From Gardnerella vaginalis (GTDB lineage: Bacteria > Actinomycetota > Actinomycetes > Actinomycetales > Bifidobacteriaceae), in assembly GCF_001563665.1 (NCBI RefSeq), contig NZ_KQ961857.1:174740-238739 (forward strand): a DNA stretch of 64,000 bases, read 5' to 3'. Under the pieces are notes generated by a model, which worked only from the letters and a program-made list of their open reading frames with translations, was not told the origin of the DNA and ran no database searches. The first letter of the stretch is position 1, and each line of letters starts with the position of its first letter. Positions 38,315 to 50,100 of this stretch are shown piece after piece. The translations under genes were made by a program, and so were the position numbers.

Positions 38315-41300
38315 ATGAAATTTGAGTATCCACATGAACTACCTATTTGTGCAGCGCACGACGAAATAATAGAAGCAATTAAGTCTTCTCAAGTTGTGAT
38401 TATTTCTGGTCAAACAGGCTCTGGTAAGACTACTCAAATCCCAAAAATGGCGCTAGAACTCGGAAGAGGCGGCAGAGGCAAGCAAATCGTACACACTCAA
38501 CCTCGCAGATTAGCTGCTCGCACAGTAGCAGAACGAATTGCTAGCGAAATGGGAGTAAAACTAGGAGAAGAAATCGGATATCAAGTACGATTTACGGATG
38601 AAAGCTCCCCAAAAACAAAACTTAGAATAGTTACAGATGGTATTTTACTTGCACAAATCCAACGCGATCCACTTTTAAATCGTTACGATACGATTATTAT
38701 TGACGAAGCACACGAGAGAAGTCTTAACATCGACTTTTTGCTCGGATACTTAACAACTTTATTGCCAAAACGCAAAGATTTGAAGCTTATTATTACATCT
38801 GCAACTATTGATTCAAAAAAATTCTGTGATCATTTCGAACAAGCTTTACACATTAAAGTGCCTATTATTGAAGTTTCAGGACGGACGTATCCCGTACGAG
38901 TACTATACGAACCGCTTGGTTCCGCTCCTTCACTTATGCAACATGTTCCAGGATTTGCAGATATTTCAATGAGCGAAGAAACTATTGAAGAAAGCAAGTC
39001 TAACGAAAAAAATAGCGAAGAATCTTCCGATGAATATTCTTCCGATGAAGATATTGCTTCTGCTGTAACTAGAGCATGTGCACAGCTTGTTATTCATTCT
39101 AGTCATGATTTTGGTGCACGCGACATTATGGTATTCGCTTCAGGAGAGCGAGATATTCGCGAATTTGAATCAAGTTTACGCTCATATTTTGGCGAGCGCG
39201 CAAATGACATGCATCGCACAGATTCGATTGAAATAGTCCCACTTTTCGCACGTCTTTCTTCAAAAGATCAGCATAGAGTTTTTGAATCACACACGCATCA
39301 GCGCATTATAATAGCAACAAACGTTGCAGAAACTTCTCTTACTGTTCCAGGAATTAGATATGTTGTAGACACAGGTTTAGCTAGGATTTCTAGATATTCT
39401 AAATCTGCAAAAGTGCAAAGACTCCCTATAGAACCTATTTCTCAAGCGAGCGCAGATCAGCGTTCTGGACGCTGCGGTCGTATTGCAGATGGTATTGCGA
39501 TTCGATTATACTCGCGCGAAGATTATGAATCGCGCCCACGTTTTACAGATCCTGAAATTTTGCGCACTTCTCTTGGAGCTGTAGTTTTGCACATGCTTTC
39601 TGTAGGAGTTGCTAAAACTGGAGAAGATATTACTACTTTTGGATTTATTGATCCTCCAGATATAAAAGCTGTAAGCGATGGACTTAATGAGCTTAGCGAA
39701 CTTGGAGCTATTAGCAGAAAATCAGGGTTAATTACACTTACTCATACCGGACGGGAGCTTTCAAAACTTCCTATTGATATTCGTCTTGGACGAATGATTA
39801 TTGAAGCTGCGCGAATGAATACTCCAAATACTCTTGCAGCAATTCTTGTAATAGTAGCATTCTTAAGCTTGCAAGACCCTAGAGAAAGACCCGTTGAGCA
39901 ACATGAAGAAGCAGATAGGATTCATAATCGTTATGCTGATGAAAGCAGCGACTTTTTAACTGCTCTAAATATTTGGGATTATATTTTCCAAGCAGACGGA
40001 AATATGAGCAACAACGCTCTTCGTAAACTATGCAAATCGGAATTTTTCCACTTTTTACGCCTAAAACAGTGGAAAGATTTAGTTAATCAATTGCAAGACT
40101 TATGTAAAGAATTGAATTATAGAGTTGGAGAAGCGCTGCCATTAAAAAGGCCATCACTTGAGATCAGACAACTTCCTAACAATCAACAATCTTCTCATAG
40201 TTTGTGCTGTTCATGGGATTATCAGGGAATACACACTTCAATGCTTTCAGGCTTGCTTTCAATGATAGGAATGCAAGTTATTCGAGAACCTAAAGCTTCC
40301 GACTTTGCTAGTTTACATGGAGCTGCAAAAATTCGCGCTATTAAACGTGCACAAAAAATGGCTAAGAACGACTATCAAGGAGCTAGAGGTACACGATTTG
40401 CAATCTTCCCATCTTCTTGTGTTTGTAAGCTTTCACCTTCGTGGATTATTTGCACAGAACTTGTAGAAACGTCAAGACTTTGGGCTAGATATTGTGCGCA
40501 AATTGATCCTGCATGGGCTGAATCTCTTGCAAAAAATCTTACTCGAGTCACGTATTCAGATGCTCACTGGAGCGCGTCTAAAGGTGCTGCAATAGCAAAA
40601 TCAAAAGTGCTTTTATACGGATTACCTATTGTACAAAATCGCACTGTTCAATGGTCTAAAATCAACCCTTATGAATCTAGGATGCTTTTAATTCGTTGCG
40701 CTCTAGTTGAAGGCGATGTGCAACAGCGTTTCCAATACGATACTTTTATTTCTGCAAATCGCTCTATGCTTGAAGACGCAGAAAATCAATCTAATCGCAC
40801 TAGGCAAATAAGCGAAACAGTAAATGATGAGGATTTATTTGCTTTTTATGACAATAACTTGCCTCAAGATGTAACTAATATTGCAGATTTAGCAAAATGG
40901 TGGAAAAATGCTCATGCAAAAAATCCGCATAAGCTAGATTTTAATCCTGAAGAAGTTGAGAGGTTACAGAGCGCGCAAAGCACTGATTTAGCAGATTATC
41001 CAGACCATTGGAATACTATTTGCACAGACGGGCAACCTATACGATTACGTTTAAGTTATATTTACGATCCGAATAGTCCTTTTGATGGAGTTACTATTCA
41101 TATTCCTGTTCACGTGTTAAGTAGACTAACACCTGAAGAATTTACATGGAACGTTCCAGGACTATTAGATGACTTAATTCTTGGAATGATTAAATCTTTA
41201 CCTAAAAGTTTACGCGTTCAATTCGTGCCTGCTCCAGATAGTGCTAAGAAGATTCGCGAGTGGATTGACGATCATTACGATACTCTCCCCGGTATTTCTG

Positions 41301-42454
41301 AAGATTGTAAAGATTCCTTTGAATGGCAAGATTTTCGCGAAATATTTACTAAAGCTGCTATACAAGTAATCGGAGCGCAAATTCATCCTGAAGTTTTTGA
41401 CGATGAACAAATGAATCGCCTTACTCCTTATGTTCGAATGACTTTTAGCGTAGAGAAAACAAATATAAAAACACACTCTCAAGGATTCATTAGAAAACAG
41501 AAGAACAGCGCAAACAGCGGCGATAATAACACCGAAAATAATAACGCAAACAATAACACAAACAATAGAACAACAATCACTGTACTAGGAAACGATAAAT
41601 CTCTTGTTGCTTTACAAAAGCGATTCTCAAAACTCGCACAAGAATCTGCTTTAGAAGCAATAAATCGTAAAGCTACTAAAGCTAAAAAAGCTGGGAAAAT
41701 AATAGAACAAGCTGATTTATTACATAAAGCAGGAGCTACAAATATTTCTAGATCTCAAATGGTATGGCAAGGCGCTCTTAACATGCTACATTTAGATTGC
41801 AATCGCATTACATCCAGATGGCTAGGCACAGAGGCTTTAGTGCTCGCTGCAGCACCCTATAAAACATCAAAATCTTTAGCTGAAGATTTACAAATGGCAG
41901 CAGTTAAACGCTTAATAAAGCATCCTGAGCAAATTTTAGATGACGATTCATTAAAAGAATCTGTAGCTAACGTATCTCAAATTTATGAAGATACTGTATA
42001 CGCAATAGCTCATGATGTGATTAAAATACTAAAACGCCAAGCGCAATTAAGCAAAGTAGTTTCAGGTAAAGCAGATTTGCCTATGCTATCTGTATTACAA
42101 TCAATTCGAGAGCACACTTCAAAACTTATTTACGAAGGATTTATTTCAAACACTCCAGCAGAATATCTTCCTAGAATCGAACGATATTTGCATGCAGATG
42201 AGATTCGACTATCTAAAGCTAAAATAGATAAAAATCGCGATGTTCAATGGGCATGGGAAGCTGAAGAAGCTAATAAAATAGTTCAGAAAGCTCAAGAAAA
42301 AGCTAAATCTACGCCTTTGGGACAAACGCATGACGAAGAACAGGAAAAAGCTGAGAAATTAAAGTGGATGTGTGAAGAATTTTACGTTTCACTATGGGCT
42401 CAAGAACTAACAACAGCATATCCTATAAGTATTCAACGTATGCGAAAAATATGA
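38315..42454 (+). CDS. hrpA: ATP-dependent RNA helicase HrpA
   Basis: 1379 residues, in the family range. Motif I GQTGSGKTT (about 31-39), DEAH box IIIDEAHERS, SAT motif ITSATID and motif VI QRSGRCGR near 385. Helicase-associated domains and a long C-terminal DUF3418 region follow. HrpA acts on mRNA and ribosomes. An acidic Ser-rich insertion (about 225-250) and an Asn-rich insertion (about 1070-1090) interrupt the core, a habit shared by several proteins here. Confidence 0.95.
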   Translation: MKFEYPHELPICAAHDEIIEAIKSSQVVIISGQTGSGKTTQIPKMALELGRGGRGKQIVHTQPRRLAARTVAERIASEMGVKLGEEIGYQVRFTDESSPKTKLRIVTDGILLAQIQRDPLLNRYDTIIIDEAHERSLNIDFLLGYLTTLLPKRKDLKLIITSATIDSKKFCDHFEQALHIKVPIIEVSGRTYPVRVLYEPLGSAPSLMQHVPGFADISMSEETIEESKSNEKNSEESSDEYSSDEDIASAVTRACAQLVIHSSHDFGARDIMVFASGERDIREFESSLRSYFGERANDMHRTDSIEIVPLFARLSSKDQHRVFESHTHQRIIIATNVAETSLTVPGIRYVVDTGLARISRYSKSAKVQRLPIEPISQASADQRSGRCGRIADGIAIRLYSREDYESRPRFTDPEILRTSLGAVVLHMLSVGVAKTGEDITTFGFIDPPDIKAVSDGLNELSELGAISRKSGLITLTHTGRELSKLPIDIRLGRMIIEAARMNTPNTLAAILVIVAFLSLQDPRERPVEQHEEADRIHNRYADESSDFLTALNIWDYIFQADGNMSNNALRKLCKSEFFHFLRLKQWKDLVNQLQDLCKELNYRVGEALPLKRPSLEIRQLPNNQQSSHSLCCSWDYQGIHTSMLSGLLSMIGMQVIREPKASDFASLHGAAKIRAIKRAQKMAKNDYQGARGTRFAIFPSSCVCKLSPSWIICTELVETSRLWARYCAQIDPAWAESLAKNLTRVTYSDAHWSASKGAAIAKSKVLLYGLPIVQNRTVQWSKINPYESRMLLIRCALVEGDVQQRFQYDTFISANRSMLEDAENQSNRTRQISETVNDEDLFAFYDNNLPQDVTNIADLAKWWKNAHAKNPHKLDFNPEEVERLQSAQSTDLADYPDHWNTICTDGQPIRLRLSYIYDPNSPFDGVTIHIPVHVLSRLTPEEFTWNVPGLLDDLILGMIKSLPKSLRVQFVPAPDSAKKIREWIDDHYDTLPGISEDCKDSFEWQDFREIFTKAAIQVIGAQIHPEVFDDEQMNRLTPYVRMTFSVEKTNIKTHSQGFIRKQKNSANSGDNNTENNNANNNTNNRTTITVLGNDKSLVALQKRFSKLAQESALEAINRKATKAKKAGKIIEQADLLHKAGATNISRSQMVWQGALNMLHLDCNRITSRWLGTEALVLAAAPYKTSKSLAEDLQMAAVKRLIKHPEQILDDDSLKESVANVSQIYEDTVYAIAHDVIKILKRQAQLSKVVSGKADLPMLSVLQSIREHTSKLIYEGFISNTPAEYLPRIERYLHADEIRLSKAKIDKNRDVQWAWEAEEANKIVQKAQEKAKSTPLGQTHDEEQEKAEKLKWMCEEFYVSLWAQELTTAYPISIQRMRKI

Positions 42455-42476
42455 TATTTCGTAAAAATCCTATAGT

Positions 42477-44024
42477 TTACGCTTTAGCACTATCCGAACT
42501 TCTTTTAGTTTTTCGCGAATACACGTAATTTCTAATAACAAACACAAATAATCCTAGTAAAGAAACAACAGAGCCAATAAGTAAAACATTTGAGAACCCT
42601 GCAGCTGAACCTTTTAATCCGATTAACGAGAACCCTTCTAAAGATCGATTGTTAATCAAACCGTAGAAAATTACTATTCCAATAGATGTAGTGACGCTCA
42701 TAGCAAGATCGTTCATACCACAACCACGTCCAGTTTCTTCAACAGGCAAAGAATCCAATATTATTGACACAAGCGGAGAATACATAAGACCACAACCTGC
42801 ATAATATACACATGCGCCAAAAGTCAACGCAAAAAATCCGCTCATAACGAAGAATCCAGATATTGCCCACCCAATAGCCATCAATACAGATGCGAGAATA
42901 ACAGCATTTTTACGACCTACTCTCGCAATAATCTTTCCGGAACTCGTTCCAGCAAGAGCAGCAACAACAAAAGCACAAACCACATAATGAGCAACATCAA
43001 ATGTAGTGAGTTTATATAATTCTCCGCCTAGACGATTGAAAATTGGAGTAAAACAATAATTTGTGAAATAAAGGAACATAAGCACAAGCATTGCAGAAAG
43101 CCAACGCTTATTTTTGAAGAATGAAGTAGTTACAAAAGGATTTTTAGCTTTATTGATATAAATACCGAAAATTATAAACAATACAATTGAAATAACAAGC
43201 ATCCACCATACGTGGTATGAGAAGAAAACAGTAAGAATAGCAACAGCAGCACCGAAAATCACGAAACCTATTCGATCTATTTTTCTGCCATTACCGTTAT
43301 TTTGCGGCAAATATCTTCTTAGCGCAGGAAGGAAGAATATAGTTATTGCTGGAATAAGGAAGAAATATCGCCAAGATATTGAACTCAATAATCCAGCTGT
43401 AAAAATACCGATTGCCGCTGAAATTTGATATCCTGCTGTAAATAATCCGAAGAAAATAACTTTAAGATCTTTACGTAAATATTTCGACACAATTACTAGA
43501 TACGCAGAACCAGCTACTTGTTCCCCAGCAGATTGAATCATACGCGCTAAAATAACGCTCCACAAATGAGGAGTAAAGAAGAAATTCGCTAAGAAACCGA
43601 ATATTGAGCCAATAAATAAAGTAGACAGTCCAACTGTAACAAGTTTTCTTAAAGATACGAAATCACCTAAAGAGCCGTAAATAAAACAAGCAATACCTAG
43701 TACTATTCCAGGTAAACCTGTGATCAAAGACGCTTGCTCCGGACTTGAAACATCAGTACCAACTTGCTTAAACAACAAATTAAAACCTTGTAAGCACAGC
43801 GTCCCAAAAACATAAGCTATTAAAAGTAAAATAAGAGCACGAATTGCTATTTTATTAACCATTTCAGGATTATCGTAAGCATCTTTAGTAACAGATGCAG
43901 ATGCAGATGCATCACAAGCATCACTGACTGGGATATTAGCAGAATCACAAGCATCAAAAGCATTACTGGAGTTAGAATTTACTCGCGATTTTGCACTTTC
44001 ACAGATAAATTTATCTTTAGACAT
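42477..44024 (-). CDS. Major facilitator transporter, DHA2-type drug exporter
   Basis: 515 residues with about 14 hydrophobic segments after a 55-residue Ser/Ala/Asp-rich cytoplasmic N-terminus. The family motif A region is GSLGDFVSLRKLVTVGL, and ARMIQSAGEQVAGSAYLVIVSKY resembles motif C-type drug/H+ antiporters. The substrate is unknown. The ATG at 44024 has GGGAGAG just upstream and is preferred over a TTG eight codons earlier. It is downstream of the giant adhesin gene on the same strand, separated by an inverted-repeat spacer. Confidence 0.85.
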   Translation of the reverse strand: MSKDKFICESAKSRVNSNSSNAFDACDSANIPVSDACDASASASVTKDAYDNPEMVNKIAIRALILLLIAYVFGTLCLQGFNLLFKQVGTDVSSPEQASLITGLPGIVLGIACFIYGSLGDFVSLRKLVTVGLSTLFIGSIFGFLANFFFTPHLWSVILARMIQSAGEQVAGSAYLVIVSKYLRKDLKVIFFGLFTAGYQISAAIGIFTAGLLSSISWRYFFLIPAITIFFLPALRRYLPQNNGNGRKIDRIGFVIFGAAVAILTVFFSYHVWWMLVISIVLFIIFGIYINKAKNPFVTTSFFKNKRWLSAMLVLMFLYFTNYCFTPIFNRLGGELYKLTTFDVAHYVVCAFVVAALAGTSSGKIIARVGRKNAVILASVLMAIGWAISGFFVMSGFFALTFGACVYYAGCGLMYSPLVSIILDSLPVEETGRGCGMNDLAMSVTTSIGIVIFYGLINNRSLEGFSLIGLKGSAAGFSNVLLIGSVVSLLGLFVFVIRNYVYSRKTKRSSDSAKA

Positions 44025-44065
44025 AACTCTCCCAAAAAACTTTTGCAACTCGTGACTACGCTTTA

Positions 44066-44104
44066 CACTTAAGTGACTTAAATCACTTAAGTCACTTAAG
44101 TTTC
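44066..44104. terminator. Palindromic cttaag-rich hairpin
   Basis: Repeats of cttaagtgactta type form overlapping palindromes between the adhesin stop (44142) and the exporter start. It is a candidate terminator for the adhesin. Confidence 0.5.
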
Positions 44105-44141
44105 TTCAAACCTTTAGCAATATCACTTATTAGTTAAGCAG

Positions 44142-47100
44142 TTACTTAAGATCTTTACGGCGGTGGCGAGATATATTCACAGCAAACCCTAATGCAACTA
44201 ATATTGAAGACAAACTTGCAATATTCAAAACACTATACACGTCACTACCTGTACTTGCCAACTGATCTTTAGACTCTACTTCTTGCTGCTTTTGCTGCTT
44301 TTGCTGCTTAACAGAAGTTTCAACTACAGTTGTTTGAGTATTCGTATCAGGTATATACGTTTGTTCACTTGAATTTACTATATCAATATACACAGTAATA
44401 TTAGCTTTTCGACCGTATTGATCAATAGTAGTAAACGTTACTTCTACTTTCGGCGTTCCATCAACAATCTTAGGAGTGCCGGAAATAGTGCAAGTAGTTC
44501 CATTGCAAGAAGGAGTAAGACCGTTAGAACCGTTTGTAATAGGATTAAGTTTGTTAATAACAAAATCATTGCGATCTACTCTAACAATCGTATTACCACT
44601 CGAATTATCAGTTAAGTTTGCAAGCGTAAACGTTGCAGGAACGCCTGAAACAGCAGAACTTCTAAATGTAAAGTTCATAGTCTTCATTAGCTCGAAGTTT
44701 GCTGTAATAGTGGTTTCATGCTTTGGCTTAGCTGCAGGAATAGCATACAAATCCACACCTGCATCCTTAAAAAGCTTCTTCAAATCTTGCAAAGTCGAAC
44801 TACGCAAAAGCCTAATTTTAGCTGCAATATCAGGCTTATCATTTTCTTCTGCAATTTGTATAAGAAGCTCGCGCTGTTCTTCCGAAGCGTAATCTTCTTC
44901 ATTTGCCGTAAAGTCTGGAATCTTCACATCTGGATTAGCAGATTTTATAAGATTCTTGAAAGCTTCCAAAGAAGATTCGTGGCTAGCGCGAATAATACTA
45001 GCTACGTAATGTAAGCCGTTAATATCCGCAACCTGAGCTAACGCTTCTTTCTTCTTATCAAAAGTAATCTTGTTATATTCAGCTATGTCTATTCCAGCTT
45101 CTCGCATCAAGTTCTTCAAAGCTTCTATTGAAGAACGCTTGGAATTGGAAATTTGCTTAGCAAGCCATGACTTTCCAGCTTCTTTAGCAATTTTTGCAAA
45201 CAAAGCCTTTTCATGAAGTTGTTCAATGACTTCGTCAACATCAATGCCATTTTTGACAAGCTGATCCTTAATCTTTTGCAAGGAATCATGAGACCCACGA
45301 ATTTCAGAAGCTAGATCAGTGTTACCCTTTCTTTCAGCAACCTGAGCTAATTCTTCGCGCTTAGCATTGTAGACATTGTAAGCTTCTTGCTCCGCACGAC
45401 TCTTTCGCGCTTCGTTCAGCATATTTTGCAAAGCAGCAAGCGTAGAGTTACGCGAATCACTGATCAGCTTTGCAACATAGTGCATTCCGTCAATCTTAGC
45501 CATTCGAGCCAAAGCTTCTCGTTCTTCTTCTGTAGCCTTACGTTGATCTGCTGGATCTGCTGGAGTCTCAGTCGTGATAGAAGTCCAATTCTTGAACACG
45601 TAACCATTATCTGCAAGCACATCTGGAATCGGCATTTGGAAACCATTCGCGTTATTTCGCACCCAATATACTGAAACTGGCTTGTTTCCAGCATTGCCAA
45701 GAGGTGATTTTTGCAAACTTCCGCCATCTCCAGCTACATACGTCACCTTCGTATAGTTCTTTTCTATGAACTTAGCTGCAGCAGTGCCTTTAGCTGGCAA
45801 ATCATTATTTGCAATAACTTTTGGCAAAACGTACACGCGCACAGGCAACTTAGTTGTAACAGTTTTTTGCTTTCCTGTAGTCTTATCAATTTCATCAGTA
45901 GGCTTAGTTACATTCACCATAATTGTTGAAATTCCAGGCTTTGAAACATCAACCGTAGAGCTATCATCTATAGATACACTCACTTTAGGGTCAGTGTTAT
46001 GTACGAGCTTATTAACGTTTGTAATACTCTCACCCACGCCAATAACTGTTTCTGGAATCTTTACATCGTCAACGCTATTTTGCTCAGCAACGAAGATGCG
46101 CGGCTTACTGATATTCCAATTGTCATGTAAGAGTATGTTCGACTTATCGCCTCTTGCATTATACATTTGCCACTTTGTAAAACCGGAAAGTTTTGCAGCA
46201 GTGTCGCTTGCAACCTTTTGAGCAAACTTAATATTATCTTCTTTATCTTTTCCGTGACGAATATACAGCAATTTTGGCTTATACGAACCGTCAGCCCACG
46301 TTCTACCAAATCCTGGAAGGAATATAGTTGCAACGTAACCGTCTGGAATCTCTTCTTGTGTAGAAGCGTCAATTACGTTTTTAACAAGCTTATAATGCGG
46401 TACAATATTAGTGTTCCTAGCAAACTTCCTACTAGCAATTTCAGCACTAGAATATAGCTTAACTTTCTGTGGATTAGGCACAGTAGTAGTGCTTGGTGTC
46501 ATAGCAGCAAATAGTGTCATAACAGGAACTGACGTAGCAGTATTTGTTACAAATGTAGTATCTTCCTGAATCTCCCAGCCTTGGAACTCGTAATGGTAGC
46601 CTTTTGCATCGTAATCCTTGCCAATAACCTGCGGCGCGCGAACGCCACTAGCAGAATCCTTATACGCGTAGTACAACGTGCGCGAACCTTCAGCAAATTC
46701 ACCCTTGCCATTTGGTGACTCAGTATCACTCTTAGCGTTTATAAATTTGACTTCAACATACTTAGTTTTATCAAAAACTAGTTTGCGTTCAGCATTAGCA
46801 CCAGTTTGGTCAGTACCCTGCGTATTCTCCTTCGGCAAGCTGTCTGGATACATCAACTTATAAAGCACCTTTAAGCGTCCTACAAGTTTATAAGTCTTGT
46901 AATCTGCTGCATCATTATACTTGATTGTCACTTTCAAAGGAACAGTGTACAAAGCAGGCTTCTTAAGCATTTTCTGCTTGAACTTATTTTTCTCAGCTTC
47001 AGTTGGCAAATCGTATTCGACTTTTATGTCTTCTACTCCATCTTTCAAAGCAGCTTCTGCTTTGAGTTCAGGCATATTAGTTATAAAATCGGTTAGCTTT

Positions 47101-50100
47101 GGAAGAGAGTCAGCATCATCTTGCACAGCAACCAAGTAATCAGTCTGCACTGCTGGCTCTGTCCAATCCTTTTGATCTGCCACGAACTCTTGGAATGATT
47201 CGTTGACTTTCCAGCCGTCTTTCCACTCACCAGTCACGTCAGCAACATCTTTAACTTCAGCAAGTTTCTTACCGTCATTAAGCATGCTGCTTCGTTTCCA
47301 GGTGCCAGTAGCATTGGTTAGGTTTTCTTTAAGTCTCACCAAAGCATTAGTAGAGTCGCTAGAGCTGTAAGGAATGTTCGAAATATCAGTGCCCTTCTTT
47401 ACGTAGAACACTTTAGGACCGCTTGTGCCGTCCTTCCACAATCGCCCTGGAGCAGGCTTAAAGATTGCAACTACAGCATCCTTAGGAACTTCACCACCGT
47501 CAGACGAACTCGAGAAGTAGTCGATTCGCTTGTAAACAGCGGTGTAAGTTTTGCCGGAATTATCGTCAACCTTAACATCTTTATAACGACCTTCAGAATC
47601 GATATCGTACTTCTGCTCTGGCTTAGGCTCAGCAGGAGTCGGCTGTACAACCTTAGTTGCCCAACCCTTGAACACATAGTGGTAATTATTTTCACTGTGA
47701 TCCTTACCGAATGCTTGCGGCACGCGGATTCTAACCTGCTTACCTTTATAAACGTACGCAGTAAGCGTAGTTGTTACGTCAGTAGAAGGAGTAGTGCCAG
47801 TCGTATCGTGACCAATAATAGTGCCTTCATCATTCTTGCCGGTAAAGGTAATCGGTGCGTACTCTTGTTCATGCTTGCTGCCGTAGTCGCTAGTCTTAAA
47901 CTTATCCCAATCGCTTTTGTACACCAAGTCTGGCAGCACGCGGTACAGCACTTCAGCTTCAGCAGTGTTGCCCTCAAGCTTCACTTGCACTTTAATCTTG
48001 TGCAAGCCTGGAGTGCTGTCGAATGTTGCGCCATCAGCGAATGAGAACGTAGCACCCTCTGGATACTCATCAGCATTCGTTATAAGCTTCTTAGCAGACT
48101 CGCCACTTTCAGTACTAATATTCTCAAGTGGCGTAAGCACTTGCGGAGCTGCAGCAACAGGAGCCTTTAGCTTGAATTTAGCAATGTAAATTACTTCAGG
48201 GCTGTTCTGCTCTTCGGAGCGAATCGGCAAACGATTTACGCCAGTAGAATACTGAAGCTCCGTAGAACCAGGAGCAGACGAACCGATTTTCGAAGTCCAT
48301 TCATCAAACTCAAATCCAGGCTTCGCTTCCACTGTTGGAAGTGGCATCTGGTATGCCTTCGTGCCCTTAATTGCGTCATACACAAGAGCAGAGCCGTCAG
48401 CTACATTGTTTCCTTGCCAGTCAACAACACTACCCATAGAGCTTTGGTTATCAGCTACTTTGAACACGTAGCGCGTGTAGTGATCCGGACGATGCTGAGC
48501 ATCATCCTGGCGCTTAAGCACGCGAACATCGTCATATACAAATTTGAATGTATCTTCGCCAATCTGCTTGCCATCTTTGCCAATTCTATACAAAACTTTC
48601 TGCTGCGTAGTTCTAGGCATAAAGCCTTCGATCGGCTTGTAGAACGCTACATCGTACTTTCGATTTACAGAGCTGACTTCGCTTTCTGGAAGAAGATCCT
48701 TTTCTTTGCCATTCTCAATAGTTACATAGCGAACCCTATACTTGCGCGTATTGTACGTTTGGTACACAAACTCGCCAGTATTATCAGTTTCATCACTCGA
48801 TGCTTCAAAGCTCGTGAAATGCTTATCCGGGAAGTGCGTTTCATCGCTGTAGACTGCTTCAGCATTGTAGCGCAAATGCTCGCGCAAGCCGGAAACCGTT
48901 TGAGTAGAAACGTGGTCTACCATAGCTTTTTTGGCTGTATCATCAGCAGCATTATTATAGTCAGCAAACGTGTAACCAGGCTTTAAGAATATGTGCGTAA
49001 AAGTGCCGTTGTAGCGAGTATCCTGAACCCACACTGCTCTAAGCGTTATATCTTCTACTACTTTGTTACCAAAAGCGTAAGGAGTATTAGCTTCTACTAC
49101 CTCATTGCCCTTTTTAACAAGCTCCCAGCCGTAGAAGTCGAAGCCTTTGCGCACTGGAATTTTAATATCATTTTCGTGAATAGGATCGTTGTGGTTACAC
49201 ATAAACGTTTTAATTACGTTTGGTCCCTCTTTTCCGTCTTCGCCAATCTCATGCATCTGGTAGTCAAGAGTTACAGTGTGCTGAATATTTGTTGGAAGAC
49301 CCCACGCAGCGTAAAGCTTAATGCCATTGACTGGCACTGTAATATCTTTGTCTTCGCCATTTATAAACCGAGTGCCAGCCTGATCAAGAGCCCAGCCTTT
49401 AAACACGTAGTCTTTTGGCAAGTAATCAGGGCGAATGATTGAATAATTAATGCCGTTAAGCGTGAAAGTGTACTTGCCATCTAACTTCTTAGACGTATCG
49501 TTAGCATCGTCTTTAGTTACAGAAGCATCGTAAGACGTATCTTTTCCGTATAGCTCTTTGTCTTCGCCCTTCAAATCTTTTTTGCCGCGTTTAGTCAAGC
49601 TATACTCGAACGGCAAGCTTTCTATAGCAGCGACATCGCCATCCTTTATAGCATTGCCGTCCGCATTATAAAACTGCACATCGTACGACTGGCGGTTGTA
49701 TTTAAATACAAGGTAGCCGTTTTCCTCATATTCTTGTGAGTCTTCGCCTCCACCAGCTAAGTGATTACGGAAGCCTACATTGTACTCTTTCTTAAAAGCT
49801 TCTTTTACATCATCATCTAGATCATCCCAGTCTTTTTCACCATTTTTTTTATATTCAATAGAATGTGAATATAAATCTGATAATAGCGTATCATCAAAAT
49901 CATCACTCTCATGTGTCTCTATACGCTTCTCTTTGTCAACAGAGTTAAAACCAGCTATGAATGAAGACTTATGAGGGTATTCCGTGCTACTAGTATCATC
50001 TTTGCTATACGAATCTGTTGAAAGCACATAATCGTCATCGCTTATCGTATCACCCTTTTTATGTTTTTTAGCAGAGGCAATACTTTGCTTTTCAATGATT

